Shown here in pieces: positions 8,183 to 16,266 of a DNA stretch of 64,000 nt. A program made the position numbers and the translations under genes. The stretch is from Bacteroidales bacterium (GTDB lineage Bacteria > Bacteroidota > Bacteroidia > Bacteroidales > UBA932), in NCBI GenBank assembly GCA_017395045.1, contig JAFPWG010000028.1:1-64000 (forward strand). The letters are read 5' to 3'. Below the pieces are notes generated by a model. The model searched no databases and was not told the DNA's origin. It was given only the letters and a program-made list of their open reading frames with translations. The number at the start of each line of letters is the position of its first letter. Position 1 is the first letter of the stretch.

Positions 8183-9324
8183 CGGATATCCATTCTGATT
8201 CTTCGGTCTTTGGGATAGAGGTTGTTGCAGCGGCTTCCGAGGTTCTTCCCGGGGCCCAACGGGTGACCTTGGTAGGTCAATGTCAAAAGTCCCGGCGGGG
8301 CGTCGGGGATGCGGATCGCATCGCCGTGAAGATAGCGGAGCGCATCCTGCCGGTCCAGTTCGTACGTGGGATAAGGGTCCGGCGGCGGGACAGGAAGGTC
8401 GGCCTTGAAGAGGGAGAAGATGTCGGCGGTACGGACGCTCCCGGACGTCCCGTTTTTCACCAGGACGGCGGCGTACTGCCCCTCGCCTGGAACGAGTCCC
8501 GGCAGCAGGGCGTATCCGTGTTCCGTACGGACCACCGGCGGGAAATCCCCGAAGCTCAGGATGTCCGCTCCCAGTTCCGAGGCGATCCAGGCCACGTTTC
8601 CGTCGTTCTCCTTCCGGTTGAATGTGCAGGTGGAGTAGAGGAGGATGCCGCCCGGTTTCAGGGAAGACCAGACATCCGACAGGATGCGGCGCTGCCGGGC
8701 GGCGCAGAAGTCCACCGCTTCCGGCGACCAGTCTTCGACCGCCTTCTCGTCCTTGCGGAACATGCCTTCGCCGGAACAGGGTACATCGGCCACGATGATG
8801 TCGAAAACCTCTTTTCCGGAAAAGGCCGACGGGTCGCGCGACACCACGCCCACACGCGGGTCTCCCCAGGTGCGGACATTGGACCGGAGAATGCCGAACC
8901 GGTTGTGCATCACTTCGTTGGCGAGCAGGGAAAAGCGGTCGCCGAAGCGCTCCCGGAGCGAGGCGGCGAGGTCGGTGGTCTTTCCGCCGGGGGCTGCGCA
9001 GAGGTCCAGGACGTTCAATCCGGGGCCGAAGCGCTCCAGCACGCGGCGGAACAGTTCCCCGACGAACATGGCCGAGGAATCCTGCACGTAGTAGCATCCC
9101 GCATGGAACAGCGGGTCCAGGGTGAATACGGGACGCTCCTTCAGCAGGTAGCCGTAAGGGCTCCAGGGAACGCGCTCCGCATCAGGGAAGGGGCAGTCTG
9201 CCAGTTTGGCAGGGTTGAGGCGGACCGATACCGACGGCTCGGCGGACAGTGCGGTAAGCACCGTCTGCGCCCGCTCGGGGCCGATTTCCGCCGGAAGCGA
9301 CCGGACGAAGGCCTCGGGCAGCAT
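8179..9324 (-). CDS. rsmF: RsmF/NOL1-Nop2-Sun-type RNA m5C methyltransferase
   Basis: SAM-dependent cytosine-5 RNA methyltransferase, probably acting on 16S rRNA as E. coli RsmF does (substrate inferred). 381 residues: N-terminal PUA-like/ferredoxin part, SAM-binding LDLCAAPGGKTTDLA, DVPCSGEGMFRK with the motif IV Cys, and YSTCTFNRKENDGNV with the motif VI catalytic Cys. The C-terminal region (about 285-381) resembles the RsmF tail (NLGSRCNNLYPKDRRIR) but is shorter than in the E. coli protein. Overlaps its upstream neighbour by one base (TGATG) and its downstream neighbour by four. Confidence 0.88.
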   Translation of the reverse strand: MLPEAFVRSLPAEIGPERAQTVLTALSAEPSVSVRLNPAKLADCPFPDAERVPWSPYGYLLKERPVFTLDPLFHAGCYYVQDSSAMFVGELFRRVLERFGPGLNVLDLCAAPGGKTTDLAASLRERFGDRFSLLANEVMHNRFGILRSNVRTWGDPRVGVVSRDPSAFSGKEVFDIIVADVPCSGEGMFRKDEKAVEDWSPEAVDFCAARQRRILSDVWSSLKPGGILLYSTCTFNRKENDGNVAWIASELGADILSFGDFPPVVRTEHGYALLPGLVPGEGQYAAVLVKNGTSGSVRTADIFSLFKADLPVPPPDPYPTYELDRQDALRYLHGDAIRIPDAPPGLLTLTYQGHPLGPGKNLGSRCNNLYPKDRRIRMDIR

Positions 9325-9770
9325 CAGAGTCCGAACTGGGAGGGGTCGAAGCCTTCGGGCATCTTGCCGTTGGAAGCATCCACCAGGCCGTCCACGACCT
9401 TGTTCAGGGCATCCTTGAGCTTCCCGGAGAGCATCATCTTCATCATCAGGTTGAGTTCGGCCTCCAGTTTGATCCAGAATTCGGTCTTGTAGGGGTCGCC
9501 CGGGGCCGGGTCGAAGTGCAGTTCGATATGGAAGGCGAAGGGAGCGCCGTAGTCCACCAGTTCGATGCGGGAATACGGAACGCGCTCATGGACTTTCACG
9601 CCGATGTTGAAGCCCTGCACCGTGGCGGTGATGGTGTCGAAATCGGCCTGGACGCCCTCTTTCTTGTCCGCGGGAAGCATCGCAAGGAAGTTGCGCATGT
9701 CCGCGAACGACATGTATAATTCGTAAGGCTGGCGGGAAACGGTCCCGTGTTTGCTTTCAATTTCAGTCAT
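9324..9770 (-). CDS. Conserved hypothetical, possible SRPBCC-fold protein
   Basis: 148 residues, no signal peptide or membrane segment. Alternating strands and a long C-terminal helix (TEFWIKLEAELNLMMKMM) are consistent with a START/SRPBCC hydrophobic-pocket fold, but no family signature is decisive. First gene of the run SRPBCC-like, rsmF-like, TPR, queA; its stop and the rsmF start share TGATG. A TATATTTG -7 box precedes it. Function not assigned. Confidence 0.7.
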   Translation of the reverse strand: MTEIESKHGTVSRQPYELYMSFADMRNFLAMLPADKKEGVQADFDTITATVQGFNIGVKVHERVPYSRIELVDYGAPFAFHIELHFDPAPGDPYKTEFWIKLEAELNLMMKMMLSGKLKDALNKVVDGLVDASNGKMPEGFDPSQFGL

Positions 9771-9777
9771 AATCAGC

Positions 9778-9785
9778 TATCTTTG
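9778..9785 (+). promoter_or_regulatory. -7 box for the NUDIX gene
   Basis: TATCTTTG, a full TAnnTTTG match, 26 bp before the NUDIX ATG at 9812. TTTG at 9750-9753 is 24 bp upstream, a little wide for a -33 element. Confidence 0.5.
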
Positions 9786-9794
9786 CAGACGCTG

Positions 9795-9802
9795 CAAATA
9801 TA
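9795..9802 (-). promoter_or_regulatory. -7 box for the SRPBCC-like/rsmF/queA operon
   Basis: Minus strand reads TATATTTG, 24 bp before the ATG at 9770. It lies downstream of the opposing NUDIX -7 box, so the two transcripts would start head to head at nearly the same place. Confidence 0.5.
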
Positions 9803-9811
9803 GCAAATATC

Positions 9812-10423
9812 ATGCACAAAATATACTTCGAAAAACGCTGCATCGTGATCTGCTCCCCGGACGAGGAGGCTCTGGCCGACCCCAACTCCGTCGAGTTCCA
9901 CGTAGGCGACAAGGTGGACATCCACGCCCTGGTGCGGATGTTCGAAGTGCAGGACACCCTGTCCCGGATATACATCCCCACGTCGGACATCGAGCGAACC
10001 TACCGCCGCATCTGCGCCGAATTCCGGGAGGTCAATGCTGCCGGCGGCCTGGTTTCCAACCGCCGCGGCGACTTCCTGCTCATTTCCAGGAACGGCCTCT
10101 GGGACCTGCCGAAGGGTCATCAGGAGGCCGGGGAGGACATCGAAGTGACCGCCCTCCGCGAGGTGCAGGAAGAAACCGGTGTGGACCAGCTCCAGCTCCG
10201 CCGCCTGATCTGCATCACCGACCACGTTTACCTCCGGAACGAGATCTGGCATCTCAAGCACACGTGGTGGTACGACATGCTGTACACGGATCCTACGAAC
10301 CTCACGCCGCAGCGCGAAGAGGACATCACCCGCGCCGCATGGGTCGCGAAATCCAGCCTTCCTCCCTTCCTGAAAAACACCTACCCTTCCATCCTCGAAG
10401 TCTTCCGCGAGGCCCGGATCTAG
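9812..10423 (+). CDS. NUDIX hydrolase
   Basis: 203 residues. The NUDIX box matches GX5EX7REUXEEXGU exactly (from GHQEAGE through REVQEETGV, about residues 104-126), so it hydrolyses a nucleoside diphosphate linked to another moiety; substrate not predictable. A 75-residue N-terminal extension precedes the NUDIX fold and starts MHKIYFEKRC. Cytoplasmic. Its TAG stop (10421-10423) lies within a CTAG shared with the convergent gene's stop, leaving no room for a terminator. Confidence 0.88.
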   Translation: MHKIYFEKRCIVICSPDEEALADPNSVEFHVGDKVDIHALVRMFEVQDTLSRIYIPTSDIERTYRRICAEFREVNAAGGLVSNRRGDFLLISRNGLWDLPKGHQEAGEDIEVTALREVQEETGVDQLQLRRLICITDHVYLRNEIWHLKHTWWYDMLYTDPTNLTPQREEDITRAAWVAKSSLPPFLKNTYPSILEVFREARI

Positions 10424-11370
10424 GCGTGGTGCTCGTGCTCGTACAGTTCCCAGGAATTGAACAGGTTCTGCCAGATGGCATATAGTCCGCCGGCGACGGA
10501 GGTGACGGGCGTCAGGTACGTGTACCCCAGCCAGATCAGGAAGCCGGTGTTCTTCTGCCCGAGGGCCTGTCCGGCGGTAATGGAGGCCGTCCTTCCCTTG
10601 CCGATGCGCCGGCCGACGATGAACTGCAGGGCGCAGGTCGCCATGGACACGGCGATGATGCCGGCGAGGACGGGAAGTCCGGGGTAGCTGGTAAAGAGCG
10701 CATGGGAGGCGAGCACCATCGCAAGGGTGAGCCCGAAGAACCAGAAATAGAATGAGTTGGGTGCAAACCGCATGAGTTTGCGCTGCAGTTTGTGCGTCGT
10801 GTAGCGGACCAGCCAGGCCAGGAGTCCGGGAAGGACGAGGAGCGGGAATACCTTCATCGCGATCCGGAGGACATAGGCCCAGAAGCCGTAGTCGGAGGAA
10901 GGCTTCACCAGGGGGATGACCATCGGGATGAGGAAGGTGGCGACCGCATTGGCCAGGACCAGGTAGGTGACGGTGGCGGCGAGGTCGCCGTCCAGTTTCC
11001 GGGTGATGACGCCCGCCGCGGCCGCGGTCGGGCAGATGAGGCAGATCATCGCGCACTCCGGGAGGATCCGGGCGTGCCCTTCGGGGATGACGGCGGAAAG
11101 GGCGGCGAAAAGCAGGAACCCCGCCACCTGGAAAAGCAGGGCGTACAGGTGCCAGCGCCGGAACCGGAGGTCATGCGGGGAAATCTGCACGAACTGGAAG
11201 AACAGGAGCAGGGCAATGATGAACCGCTGCCCGTCGGCCGCGATCTTGTGCAGGACCGCCCCATACGGTTTCAGCACGGGTGTGAAATGATAGAAAAGAT
11301 ACAGGCCGATGCCCGTCACGATGGCGAGGGGCAGCATCCAGTCCTTGAAGAACTGAACGGCCTTATTCAT
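10420..11370 (-). CDS. BASS-type (bile acid:sodium symporter-like) membrane transporter
   Basis: 316 residues with about nine or ten membrane segments throughout, beginning WMLPLAIVTGIGLYLFYHF. CLICPTAAAAGVITRKLDGD and the C-terminal GQALGQKNTGFLIWLGYTY resemble the crossover regions of the bile acid:sodium symporter superfamily; the substrate is unknown (organic acids are handled by several members). It overlaps the preceding membrane-protein gene by 8 bp and ends in the shared CTAG with the NUDIX gene. His-rich C-terminal tail EHEHHA. Confidence 0.65.
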   Translation of the reverse strand: MNKAVQFFKDWMLPLAIVTGIGLYLFYHFTPVLKPYGAVLHKIAADGQRFIIALLLFFQFVQISPHDLRFRRWHLYALLFQVAGFLLFAALSAVIPEGHARILPECAMICLICPTAAAAGVITRKLDGDLAATVTYLVLANAVATFLIPMVIPLVKPSSDYGFWAYVLRIAMKVFPLLVLPGLLAWLVRYTTHKLQRKLMRFAPNSFYFWFFGLTLAMVLASHALFTSYPGLPVLAGIIAVSMATCALQFIVGRRIGKGRTASITAGQALGQKNTGFLIWLGYTYLTPVTSVAGGLYAIWQNLFNSWELYEHEHHA

Positions 11371-12031
11371 GCAGCAGGGGTTTGAAGACTTTGTCCACCA
11401 GCGGGTCGGTGAGCTTCATGCACAGGCCGGTGAAAACGGCCAGGATGAGGGTGCCTTCCCGGATGACGATATGTTCACCGTGGCCGAAAGGATTGCCGAA
11501 GCAGATCCAGGCGAAGATGGCCGAAACCAGCACGAGGAGCACGTCCTCACCGATCTTGGCGTTGCTGAACTTGATCCCGGTCACCTCCGAAAACACCACG
11601 ACGACCTTCTCTCCGGCCAGCATCCAGGCATTGCCGATGACTTCCAGGCGGATGCCCACGGCCGTGAACAGGACGGTCAGCAGGCAGAAGACCATCTTCA
11701 TCACATAGGAAGTGACCTCCACGTTGCGGAGCAGCCAGATGCAGGCGTCGCACAGGTATCCGAACACGAAGGCTGCGGCCAGCTGGAGAAGGTAGTGGGT
11801 GTCCCAGACCTTCCGCTTCATCACCATCTGCAGGACGATGAACACCAGGTGCATCATCCAGGTAAAGGTTCCGAAGGAAATGGCTGTCCACTGCAGGTTG
11901 AGGACGGCGGGCGGACAGGAGACCGGGGCGGTTCCCAGGTTGGATTTCAGCGATAGCGCCACGCCGAAGGCCACCAGGACGAGTCCGAGGGTGGCGACCA
12001 GCCAGCGTGCGGCGATATTGTTCTTGGCCAT
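11363..12031 (-). CDS. YczE/YitT-like integral membrane protein
   Basis: 222 residues from ATG 12031, chosen because it starts a membrane helix cleanly (MAKNNIAARWLVATLGLVL); upstream in-frame codons overlap the M13 gene region. Five or six membrane segments. The first helix followed by SLKSNLGTAPVSC resembles the YczE/YyaS/YitT group, whose transport role is undefined. Coupled by an 8-bp overlap to the BASS-type transporter, suggesting a joint function. Confidence 0.65.
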   Translation of the reverse strand: MAKNNIAARWLVATLGLVLVAFGVALSLKSNLGTAPVSCPPAVLNLQWTAISFGTFTWMMHLVFIVLQMVMKRKVWDTHYLLQLAAAFVFGYLCDACIWLLRNVEVTSYVMKMVFCLLTVLFTAVGIRLEVIGNAWMLAGEKVVVVFSEVTGIKFSNAKIGEDVLLVLVSAIFAWICFGNPFGHGEHIVIREGTLILAVFTGLCMKLTDPLVDKVFKPLLHE

Positions 12032-12053
12032 AAAAAACTTGTCAAAAGGACTA

Positions 12054-12085
12054 CAAAGATGCATAATAATGTGTACATTTGCAAA
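12054..12085 (-). promoter_or_regulatory. Candidate promoter for the YitT-like/BASS pair
   Basis: Minus strand: TTTG (12082-12085), 20-bp spacer, CATCTTTG (12054-12061), one mismatch from TAnnTTTG. It overlaps the M13 -7 box on the other strand. Confidence 0.4.
12074..12081 (+). promoter_or_regulatory. -7 box for the M13 peptidase gene
   Basis: TACATTTG, 38 bp before the ATG at 12120; full match to TAnnTTTG, no clear -33 element. Confidence 0.5.
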
Positions 12086-12119
12086 TTGCCCCTGAGAAGG
12101 AATCAACAATATCAACGAT

Positions 12120-14129
12120 ATGAAAAAAATCACGATTGTCATGATGACGCTTTGCGCCCTTGCGGCTTGCAACCAGCGCGGAAAGGGAGCCCTGGACCTG
12201 ACGGACCTCGATCCCACCACCAGCCCGAAAGAGGATTTCTACCAGTACGCCACCGGCGGCTGGCAGGCCAAGAATCCCCTTAAACCCGAATTTTCCCGCT
12301 ACGGCTCCTTCGACGCCATTGCGGAGACCACCCAGAAGAACCTGAACGAACTGTTCGAGAGCATGGCCACCCTCCAGGCGGAACCCGGAACCGTGGACCA
12401 GAAGATCGCCGACCTGTACCGGATGGCCCTCGACTCCACTACCCGCAACAACCTGGGTGCGCAGCCCATCCAGCCGTACATCGCCGAGATCCAGGCCGTC
12501 AAGTCCCTGGATGAACTGGCCGACCTGATCGGCAAGATGAACCTCTACGGCGAAGGCGGCTTCTTCGGTGCCGGCGTGGAGGCCGACCTCACCAACAGCG
12601 AGATGCAGATCCTGTACCTGGGCCAGGGCGGTCTGGGCATGGGCGACCGCGACTACTACCTCCTGGAGACCAATGCCGCCCTCAAGGCTGGCTACAAGGC
12701 CTTCCTGGTGAAGGCCCTCGGCCTGGCCGGTGTCGAGAATCCCGAAGACATCGCCGCGAAGGACATGCAGGTGGAGGATGCGATGGCCCCCATCTTCTGG
12801 AGCCGTGAGCAGAACCGCAACATGCAGGCCATCTATAACCCGATGTCCTCCGCCGAGATCGACGCCCGTTGGCCCGAGCTCCGCTTCGGCCGCGTCTGTG
12901 CCGCCGCGAACATTCCCGCCCAGGACAAGGTCATCGTCCAGCAGCCTTCCTATTTCGACGGCCTGAACGACCTTTTCAAGAAGACCGACCTCGAGACCCT
13001 CAAGGCCTATCTCCTCGCCCAGTTCGTCTCCGGACAGTGCGGCGCCCTCTCCGATGACTTCTACACCGCCTCCTGGGAGTTCTTCTCCCACCAGATGGCC
13101 GGTGCCCAGGAGCAGCGTCCCCGCTGGAAGCGTGCGATGAGCGTTCCGAACAGCCTCCTCGGCGAGGCCGTTGGCCAGATGTACGTGGAGCGTTACTTCC
13201 CGGAGTCTTCCAAGAAGCAGATGGTGCAGCTCGTGGAGAATCTCCGCACCGCCCTGGGCGAGCATATCGACGCCCTGGAGTGGATGAGCGACACCACCAA
13301 GGTCAAGGCCCACGAGAAACTGGCCGCCTTCACCGTGAAGATCGGCTATCCGGACAAGTGGAAGGACTACAGCACCCTGGAGATCAATCCCGAGAACACC
13401 TATTATGAGAACCTGAGGAACGCCAGCGCCTGGTATGTGCAGGACAACCTCTCCAAGCTGGGCAAGCCCACGGACAAGACCGAATGGGGCATGACTCCCC
13501 AGACGGTGAACGCCTACTACAACCCCACTACCAATGAAATCTGCTTCCCGGCCGGTATCCTGCAGAAGCCGTTCTTCGATCCGGAGGCGGACGACGCGGT
13601 GAATTACGGCGGCATCGGTGTGGTGATCGGCCACGAGATGTCCCACGGTTTCGACGACCAGGGCTCGATGTTCGACGCGAAGGGTAACATGGAGAACTGG
13701 TGGACCGAGGCCGACAAGGCCAAGTTCGATGCCCTCGGCGACAAGCTCGCCGCCCAGTTCGACGAGGTGGAGATCCTGCCGGGCGTCCACGCCAACGGCC
13801 GCTACACCCTCGGCGAGAACATCGGCGACCACGGTGGCCTGTCCATCGCCTACACCGCCCTGGAGAACGCCTTGAAGGGCCGCATGGACAAGCCCGTCAT
13901 CGACGGCTTCACGCCCAAGCAGCGCTTCTACCTGTCCTACGGCAACATCTGGGCGCAGAACATCACCGACCAGGAGAAGGCCCGTCTGACCAACATGGAC
14001 CCGCACTCCCTGGCCGTGAACCGCGTGAACGTCTCCGTCCGCAACTTCCAGACCTTCTTCGACGCTTTCGGCATCCAGGAAGGCGATCCGATGTTCCGTC
14101 CTGAAGAGGAGCGCGTCCACATCTGGTAG
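12120..14129 (+). CDS. pepO: M13-family (neprilysin-like) zinc metallopeptidase, lipoprotein
   Basis: 669 residues. A lipoprotein signal peptide ends in LCALAAC (Cys about residue 17), so it is membrane-anchored and exposed outside the cytoplasm. The catalytic zinc site is H505-E506-M-S-H509 (VVIGHEMSHGFDDQG), with the third ligand in GENIGDHGGL and the M13 substrate motif NAYYNPTTNEICFPAGIL upstream. C-terminal HSLAVNRVN and EERVHIW match the family ending. Cleaves peptides of limited size. Its TAG stop is directly followed by the ATG of the permease gene (TAGATG), implying cotranscription. Confidence 0.95.
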   Translation: MKKITIVMMTLCALAACNQRGKGALDLTDLDPTTSPKEDFYQYATGGWQAKNPLKPEFSRYGSFDAIAETTQKNLNELFESMATLQAEPGTVDQKIADLYRMALDSTTRNNLGAQPIQPYIAEIQAVKSLDELADLIGKMNLYGEGGFFGAGVEADLTNSEMQILYLGQGGLGMGDRDYYLLETNAALKAGYKAFLVKALGLAGVENPEDIAAKDMQVEDAMAPIFWSREQNRNMQAIYNPMSSAEIDARWPELRFGRVCAAANIPAQDKVIVQQPSYFDGLNDLFKKTDLETLKAYLLAQFVSGQCGALSDDFYTASWEFFSHQMAGAQEQRPRWKRAMSVPNSLLGEAVGQMYVERYFPESSKKQMVQLVENLRTALGEHIDALEWMSDTTKVKAHEKLAAFTVKIGYPDKWKDYSTLEINPENTYYENLRNASAWYVQDNLSKLGKPTDKTEWGMTPQTVNAYYNPTTNEICFPAGILQKPFFDPEADDAVNYGGIGVVIGHEMSHGFDDQGSMFDAKGNMENWWTEADKAKFDALGDKLAAQFDEVEILPGVHANGRYTLGENIGDHGGLSIAYTALENALKGRMDKPVIDGFTPKQRFYLSYGNIWAQNITDQEKARLTNMDPHSLAVNRVNVSVRNFQTFFDAFGIQEGDPMFRPEEERVHIW

Positions 14130-15293
14130 ATGTCGGCCGACCGCTTCATAGCGCGGAAACTCAAATTCCAGGGAAATCTCGCGGCGGTTTCGATCGCCGT
14201 GAGTTTCCTTGTCATCATCGTGGCCGTCGCCGTCTCGTCCGGATTCCGTCATTCCGTGCGGGACGGCGTGTCCACGCTGACCGGCGACGTGCGGATCGCC
14301 CGGTCCACTGCCTTCGCCTCCGAAGGGGACACCCCCATCCCTGCCAAACTGCCCTCAGAAGAGGAGCTGCTGGCCATTCCGGGGGTGCAGTCCATCCGTC
14401 CGGTCGCCGTCCGGGCGGGCATCGTCCGCAGCGGCGACGTCATCCACGGCATCCTGGTCAAGGGCCTGCCGGACCGCCCCGATTCGGCGCTCTGCGTGTC
14501 CATCCCCACCCGCCTGGCGGCCATCACCGGCCTGAAGGAGGGGGATGACATGACCACGTATTTCATCGGGGAAAAAGTCCGTGTGCGCCGGTTCCACGTG
14601 ACGGAGGTCCATCGCGACATGCTGGAACTGGACGACAACCTGGTCGTTTACGCGAACCTGGACGACATCCGCCGCCTGAACGGCTGGGGGGAGGACGATG
14701 CCTCCGCCCTGGAAGTCACCGTAGCCCCGGCCTTCCGGTCCAACCTGCTGGTCAACGACCTCACGGACGAGATCGGGATGCGCCTGCTGCTCAGCGGCGA
14801 GGAATCGGAAGAGGACCTGGTCGCCACCTCTTCTGTCCGCTCCTATCCGCAGATCTTCGACTGGCTGGACCTGCTGGATTTCAACGTGCTGGTCATCCTG
14901 GTGCTGATGATCGTGGTCGCGGGATTCAACATGATCTCGGGCCTGCTGATCGTCCTGTTCCGGAACATCGCCACCATCGGCACGCTCAAGACCATGGGGA
15001 TGGGGGACCGCGCCATCGGCCGGGTTTTCCTCCGCGTGGCGGGCGGCGTGGTGCTGAAGGGAATGGTGGCCGGGAACGTGCTGGGGCTTGTTTTCTGCAT
15101 CGTCCAGAAAACCACCCACCTTCTGAAACTGGATCCGGTGAACTATTTCGTCTCCTTCGTCCCGGTCCATATCGACATCCCCTGGATCCTGGCGGCCGAC
15201 CTGGTGGCCTTCGTCGCCATCATGTTGCTTTTGCTCATCCCGACGCTGTTCATCGCGCGGGTGGATCCGGCCCAGACCGTCAAGGCCGAATAA
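14130..15293 (+). CDS. lolE: LolC/LolE (FtsX-like) ABC permease
   Basis: 387 residues. Topology of lipoprotein-releasing permeases: one N-terminal helix (about 17-36), a large periplasmic domain with the MacB-like fold, then three helices (about 250-275, 300-325 and 340-375). The segment AGFNMISGLLIVLFRNIATI followed by GTLKTMGM is a LolC/E signature. The ATPase LolD is not nearby and must be supplied from elsewhere. Starts on the base after the M13 stop, and its TAA is directly followed by the TAG of the convergent transglycosylase. Role in lipoprotein export to the outer membrane is inferred from family. Confidence 0.85.
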   Translation: MSADRFIARKLKFQGNLAAVSIAVSFLVIIVAVAVSSGFRHSVRDGVSTLTGDVRIARSTAFASEGDTPIPAKLPSEEELLAIPGVQSIRPVAVRAGIVRSGDVIHGILVKGLPDRPDSALCVSIPTRLAAITGLKEGDDMTTYFIGEKVRVRRFHVTEVHRDMLELDDNLVVYANLDDIRRLNGWGEDDASALEVTVAPAFRSNLLVNDLTDEIGMRLLLSGEESEEDLVATSSVRSYPQIFDWLDLLDFNVLVILVLMIVVAGFNMISGLLIVLFRNIATIGTLKTMGMGDRAIGRVFLRVAGGVVLKGMVAGNVLGLVFCIVQKTTHLLKLDPVNYFVSFVPVHIDIPWILAADLVAFVAIMLLLLIPTLFIARVDPAQTVKAE

Positions 15294-16262
15294 CTAGCGG
15301 GGATATACTTCGGAGTATTCGTTATAGGTGTCCAGGACCTCCCGGACATAGGCGATCGTCTGCTTGCCCTTGAAGTCGGGGACGGAGGGGATGACCGTGA
15401 CGACGCTGTCCCAGCGGGTGGCGTCCACCTCCTGCTGCTCCGCAAAGCGGATGCATTTGAGGATGTTGCCCTCGCCGGCGTTGTAGGCGGCCAGGGCGAA
15501 TTTCAGGCACTCCACCGAATCGGCCCCGTGCTCGGCGAACATCCGGGACAGGTAGGACAGGTACTTGGTGCCGATGGAGATGTTCACGGCCGGGTCCAGG
15601 AGGGTGTCCACGCTGTATTTGTCACTGCGGATCTGCATCAGGCCCACGGCGCCGCGGTCGGAACCGGACTCGTTGATGAAGCGGGATTCGTGGTAGATGA
15701 TGGCGCTGAGGAGGCGCCAGTCCCAGCCTTCCTCCGTGGCGTTCTGCTTGACCAGGCGGTCGTAAGGGCTGATTTCCGTCAGGCTCGAGCCTACGCGGCG
15801 GAGATACGTCTTCCCGATCTTGGTCAATCCGCCGTTCCGGGTCATCGTCGTGATCCAGGCATTGAGCTGCCTGACTTCGGGGATATGGTCCTCCCGCAGC
15901 ACCCAGACCGTGCTGTCACGGTAGGGGAGCGTGCTCACCAGGCCGTCGGCGTGCAGGCTGTCGGCCCGGTACATGACCAGCAGGTCCACGGCCCCGTCCC
16001 GGAGGGAATCGATGTAATCCGTACTGTCGGCCGGGGTGATGAATTCCAGCTCCAGGCCGCGCTCGTCGGCAAATTCCCGGAGGATGATCTTGTTCATGCC
16101 CACCGTAAGCCCGCGGACGGGTTCCCCCTTCAGGTCGATGACACAGCGGAGGGTGGTCACCGGCGGTGCCGGGACACTTTTCCGGGTGGTCAGCGGGAGG
16201 CAGAGGGCTGCCGCCAGGGTGGCCGCTACGACGAAAATGGCTTTCCGGACAGTCGGCTCCAT
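15294..16262 (-). CDS. mltF: MltF-like membrane-bound lytic transglycosylase
   Basis: Cleaves peptidoglycan glycan strands in the periplasm. 322 residues from ATG 16262, which sits 4 bp after the porin stop and begins a signal-anchor (RKAIFVVAATLAAALCLPL). Order: substrate-binding-protein-like domain (about 40-170; GLTVGMNKIILREFADERGL), then an SLT lysozyme-like domain with catalytic Glu in IIYHESRF, GAVGLMQIRSDKY and the later AAYNAGEGN. Slightly shorter than E. coli MltF because the binding domain is reduced. Lies downstream of the porin gene in the same direction. Confidence 0.88.
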   Translation of the reverse strand: MEPTVRKAIFVVAATLAAALCLPLTTRKSVPAPPVTTLRCVIDLKGEPVRGLTVGMNKIILREFADERGLELEFITPADSTDYIDSLRDGAVDLLVMYRADSLHADGLVSTLPYRDSTVWVLREDHIPEVRQLNAWITTMTRNGGLTKIGKTYLRRVGSSLTEISPYDRLVKQNATEEGWDWRLLSAIIYHESRFINESGSDRGAVGLMQIRSDKYSVDTLLDPAVNISIGTKYLSYLSRMFAEHGADSVECLKFALAAYNAGEGNILKCIRFAEQQEVDATRWDSVVTVIPSVPDFKGKQTIAYVREVLDTYNEYSEVYPR

Positions 16263-16266
16263 AGGC

